A program made the position numbers and the translations under genes. Positions 4,153-5,448 of a stretch of 5,448 nt of DNA are shown here, piece after piece. Within the stretch, counting starts at the first letter, position 1; each line of letters starts with the position of its first letter. Source of the DNA: Verrucomicrobia subdivision 3 bacterium UBA7542 (GTDB lineage Bacteria; Verrucomicrobiota; Verrucomicrobiia; Limisphaerales; UBA11358); the NCBI GenBank assembly GCA_002479245.1, contig DLMG01000139.1:275-5722 (forward strand), read 5' to 3'. The notes under the pieces are model-generated. The model saw only the letters and a list, made by a program, of their open reading frames with translations. It made no database searches and was not told where the DNA came from.

Positions 4153-5307
4153 ATGAATGTCACCGTCCGCGGCCGCACGCAACACTACCGCACCGTCGCC
4201 TTCGACCGCGCACGCAACGCCGTCCTGCTCATCGAACAGCGGCTGCTCCCGCATGAATTCAAAATCGTCGCCACGAAAAATTTCCACGAAACCGCCGGAG
4301 CCATCCACGACATGATTGTGCGCGGCGCGCCCGCCATCGCCGCCACCGCCGCTTATGGCCTGGCCCAGGGCGCACTCGCCTTTCGCGGACGCGACCAGCG
4401 AAAATTTTCCTGGCACATCGAAATCGTTTATCAAACGCTCAAGGCCGCGCGACCCACGGCGGTGGATCCGGTCAATGCCATGAACGGTGTCCGCGCCGTG
4501 ATGCGCACCGGGAAAACCGTTGCCGAGCAGCAATCGCTCGCTCTCGCCGCCGCCGAGGAATTTGCCAGTGAAGACGTGCGGCATTGCGAGGAAATCGGGC
4601 GGCACGGCGCCCGGTTGATTCGCAGCGGCATGAAGATTCTCACGCACTGTAATGCCGGCTGGCTGGCGTGCGTGGACATCGGCACCGCCACCGGGCCGAT
4701 GTATGCCGCGCAGGCGCAGGGCAAAAAGTTCCACATTTTTTGCGACGAAACACGACCGCGTTCACAGGGTGCGACGCTGACGGCTTGGGAACTCGCGCAG
4801 CAAAAAGTTTCCCACCAGGTCATCGCCGACAACGCCGCTGGACATTTGATGCAGCGCGGCGAAATTGATCTGGTCATTGTCGGCAGCGACCGCACGCTCG
4901 GGCGCACCGGCGAAGTTGCGAATAAAATCGGCACCTACACCAAGGCGGTTTTGGCGAAACGGCATGGGATTCCGTTTTACGTAGCGATTCCGCTTTCGAC
5001 GATTGACTGGAATTTGAAACGCGGCTTCGACATTCCGATTGAGGAACGTCACGAAAGCGAAGTCCTCGGCGCATGGGGCGTGGAATCAAGTCCAAAGTCC
5101 AACTCCGCCATCGCGCGAGCAGGTGTCCAAAGTACAAAGTCCGCAAAAAGAATTTACGTTCGCGTGGCCAATCCGGCGAGTGGTGCGCGGAATCCGGGCT
5201 TTGACGTGACGCCGCCGGAATTGATCACGGGCATCATCACGCCGGTGGGAATTTTCAAACCGAAGGAGCTTTGGCCGCAACGGCGCAAGCTGGGTTTCAC
5301 CATTTGA
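4153..5307 (+). CDS. mtnA: S-methyl-5-thioribose-1-phosphate isomerase
   Basis: MtnA converts 5-methylthioribose-1-phosphate to 5-methylthioribulose-1-phosphate in the cytosolic methionine salvage pathway. The 384-residue product has the family's signatures in order. These are MIVRGAPAI (54-62); LTHCNAG (163-169) with catalytic C166; CDETRPRSQGATLTAWEL (197-214); IADNAAG (224-230); VGSDRT (243-248) with catalytic D246; EVANKIGTY (254-262); HGIPFYVA (271-278); IPIEER (294-299); and GFDVTPPELITGIIT (349-363). The related eIF2B-alpha-like proteins lack this full set. It is longer than the usual 345-370 residues because of extra sequence at about 310-345, just before the conserved N-P-x-F-D-V-T-P segment. 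Part of that is a low-complexity S/K-rich stretch encoded by repeat-like DNA (5083-5150). The ATG at 4153 has no clear Shine-Dalgarno. No other methionine-salvage gene is in view. Confidence 0.95.
   Translation: MNVTVRGRTQHYRTVAFDRARNAVLLIEQRLLPHEFKIVATKNFHETAGAIHDMIVRGAPAIAATAAYGLAQGALAFRGRDQRKFSWHIEIVYQTLKAARPTAVDPVNAMNGVRAVMRTGKTVAEQQSLALAAAEEFASEDVRHCEEIGRHGARLIRSGMKILTHCNAGWLACVDIGTATGPMYAAQAQGKKFHIFCDETRPRSQGATLTAWELAQQKVSHQVIADNAAGHLMQRGEIDLVIVGSDRTLGRTGEVANKIGTYTKAVLAKRHGIPFYVAIPLSTIDWNLKRGFDIPIEERHESEVLGAWGVESSPKSNSAIARAGVQSTKSAKRIYVRVANPASGARNPGFDVTPPELITGIITPVGIFKPKELWPQRRKLGFTI
5083..5150 (+). repeat. Repeat-derived in-frame insertion inside mtnA
   Basis: The stretch contains AGTCCAAAGTCCAA (5089-5102), a TCGCGCGA palindrome (5111-5118) and TGTCCAAAGTACAAAGTCC (5124-5142). 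GTCCAAAG-type units are thus repeated on both sides of a GC-rich core, unlike the rest of mtnA. The encoded residues, about 311-333 (ESSPKSNSAI, ARAGVQSTKSAKR), fall where MtnA proteins normally have a short loop between the EER-x-x-x-EV segment and the NPxFDVTP motif. The boundaries are approximate, set by eye from the change in base use. Confidence 0.6.
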
Positions 5308-5331
5308 AACGGTTGCGGGCGAAACTTGAAC

Positions 5332-5360
5332 TTGCTTCGGGCATGAAACGAAATTAGTGT
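5332..5360 (+). promoter_or_regulatory. Candidate promoter of the tRNA-Cys gene
   Basis: TTGCTT (5332-5337) and TAGTGT (5355-5360) are separated by 17 bp, with the tRNA 5' end 13 bp past the second box. Spacing is ideal for a housekeeping sigma factor, but each box is only a partial match to consensus. Confidence 0.35.
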
Positions 5361-5373
5361 GACTGTTCTGTGT

Positions 5374-5448
5374 GGCGGGGTAGCCAAGTGGTAAGGCAGG
5401 GCTCTGCAAAAGCCTCATTCGTCGGTTCGATTCCGACCCTCGCCTCCA
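5374..5448 (+). tRNA. tRNA-Cys (anticodon GCA)
   Basis: A full clover leaf can be drawn. The acceptor stem is GGCGGGG (5374-5380) with CCTCGCC, one G/T pair. The D arm is GCC...GGC with the loop AAGTGGTAA. The anticodon stem is GGGCT/AGCCT with the loop CTGCAAA, giving anticodon GCA at 5406-5408. The T arm is GTCGG-TTCGATT-CCGAC. The discriminator base is T, as expected for cysteine tRNAs (U73), and CCA is encoded and forms the last three bases of the window. The 75-nt length is normal. It decodes UGU and UGC codons. Confidence 0.97.

Overview
The window is about 58-60% GC by eye. It holds six protein-coding genes, one tRNA gene and an unusual density of palindromic repeats in the gaps between genes. 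The gene set and the repeat types look like Verrucomicrobiota of the Pedosphaera/Limisphaerales kind. That assignment rests on recall and is not proven. The genes are an MnmC-like methyltransferase, a serine/alanine-glyoxylate type aminotransferase, a RAYT-like single-domain HUH protein, HpnA, a small TPR protein and MtnA.

Left part (1-1725). Two minus-strand genes lie here. The 5' portion of an MnmC-like (DUF752) SAM-dependent methyltransferase runs off the left edge, and upstream of it is a complete class V PLP aminotransferase with its own intrinsic terminator. Between them, at 387-463, is a 77-bp repeat whose halves pair into a complete four-way, clover-leaf shape with no unpaired base at the junction.

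Middle (1742-2523). A REP/RAYT module lies here: a 159-residue REP-associated tyrosine transposase on the plus strand, bracketed by copies of one palindrome that begins GGTAGGGAC. The GTAG at the foot of each hairpin is the hallmark of REP elements recognised by RAYT proteins. One copy supplies the stop codon of the RAYT gene itself.

Right part (2528-5448). hpnA (minus strand) is divergent from a small TPR gene (plus strand). A 71-bp imperfect inverted repeat with phased CACGAAT motifs follows directly after the TPR stop. Next is mtnA, the methionine-salvage isomerase. It carries an in-frame, repeat-like insertion near its C-terminus. The window ends with a tRNA-Cys(GCA) gene that has an encoded CCA.

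Functionally these are mostly unrelated housekeeping genes: tRNA modification, amino acid metabolism, hopanoid-type lipid metabolism and methionine salvage. There is no obvious shared operon. The exceptional content is in the repeats: at least four structurally distinct palindromic or tandem families within 5.4 kb, three at gene boundaries and one inside a gene. No stretch longer than 300 bases lacks a gene.
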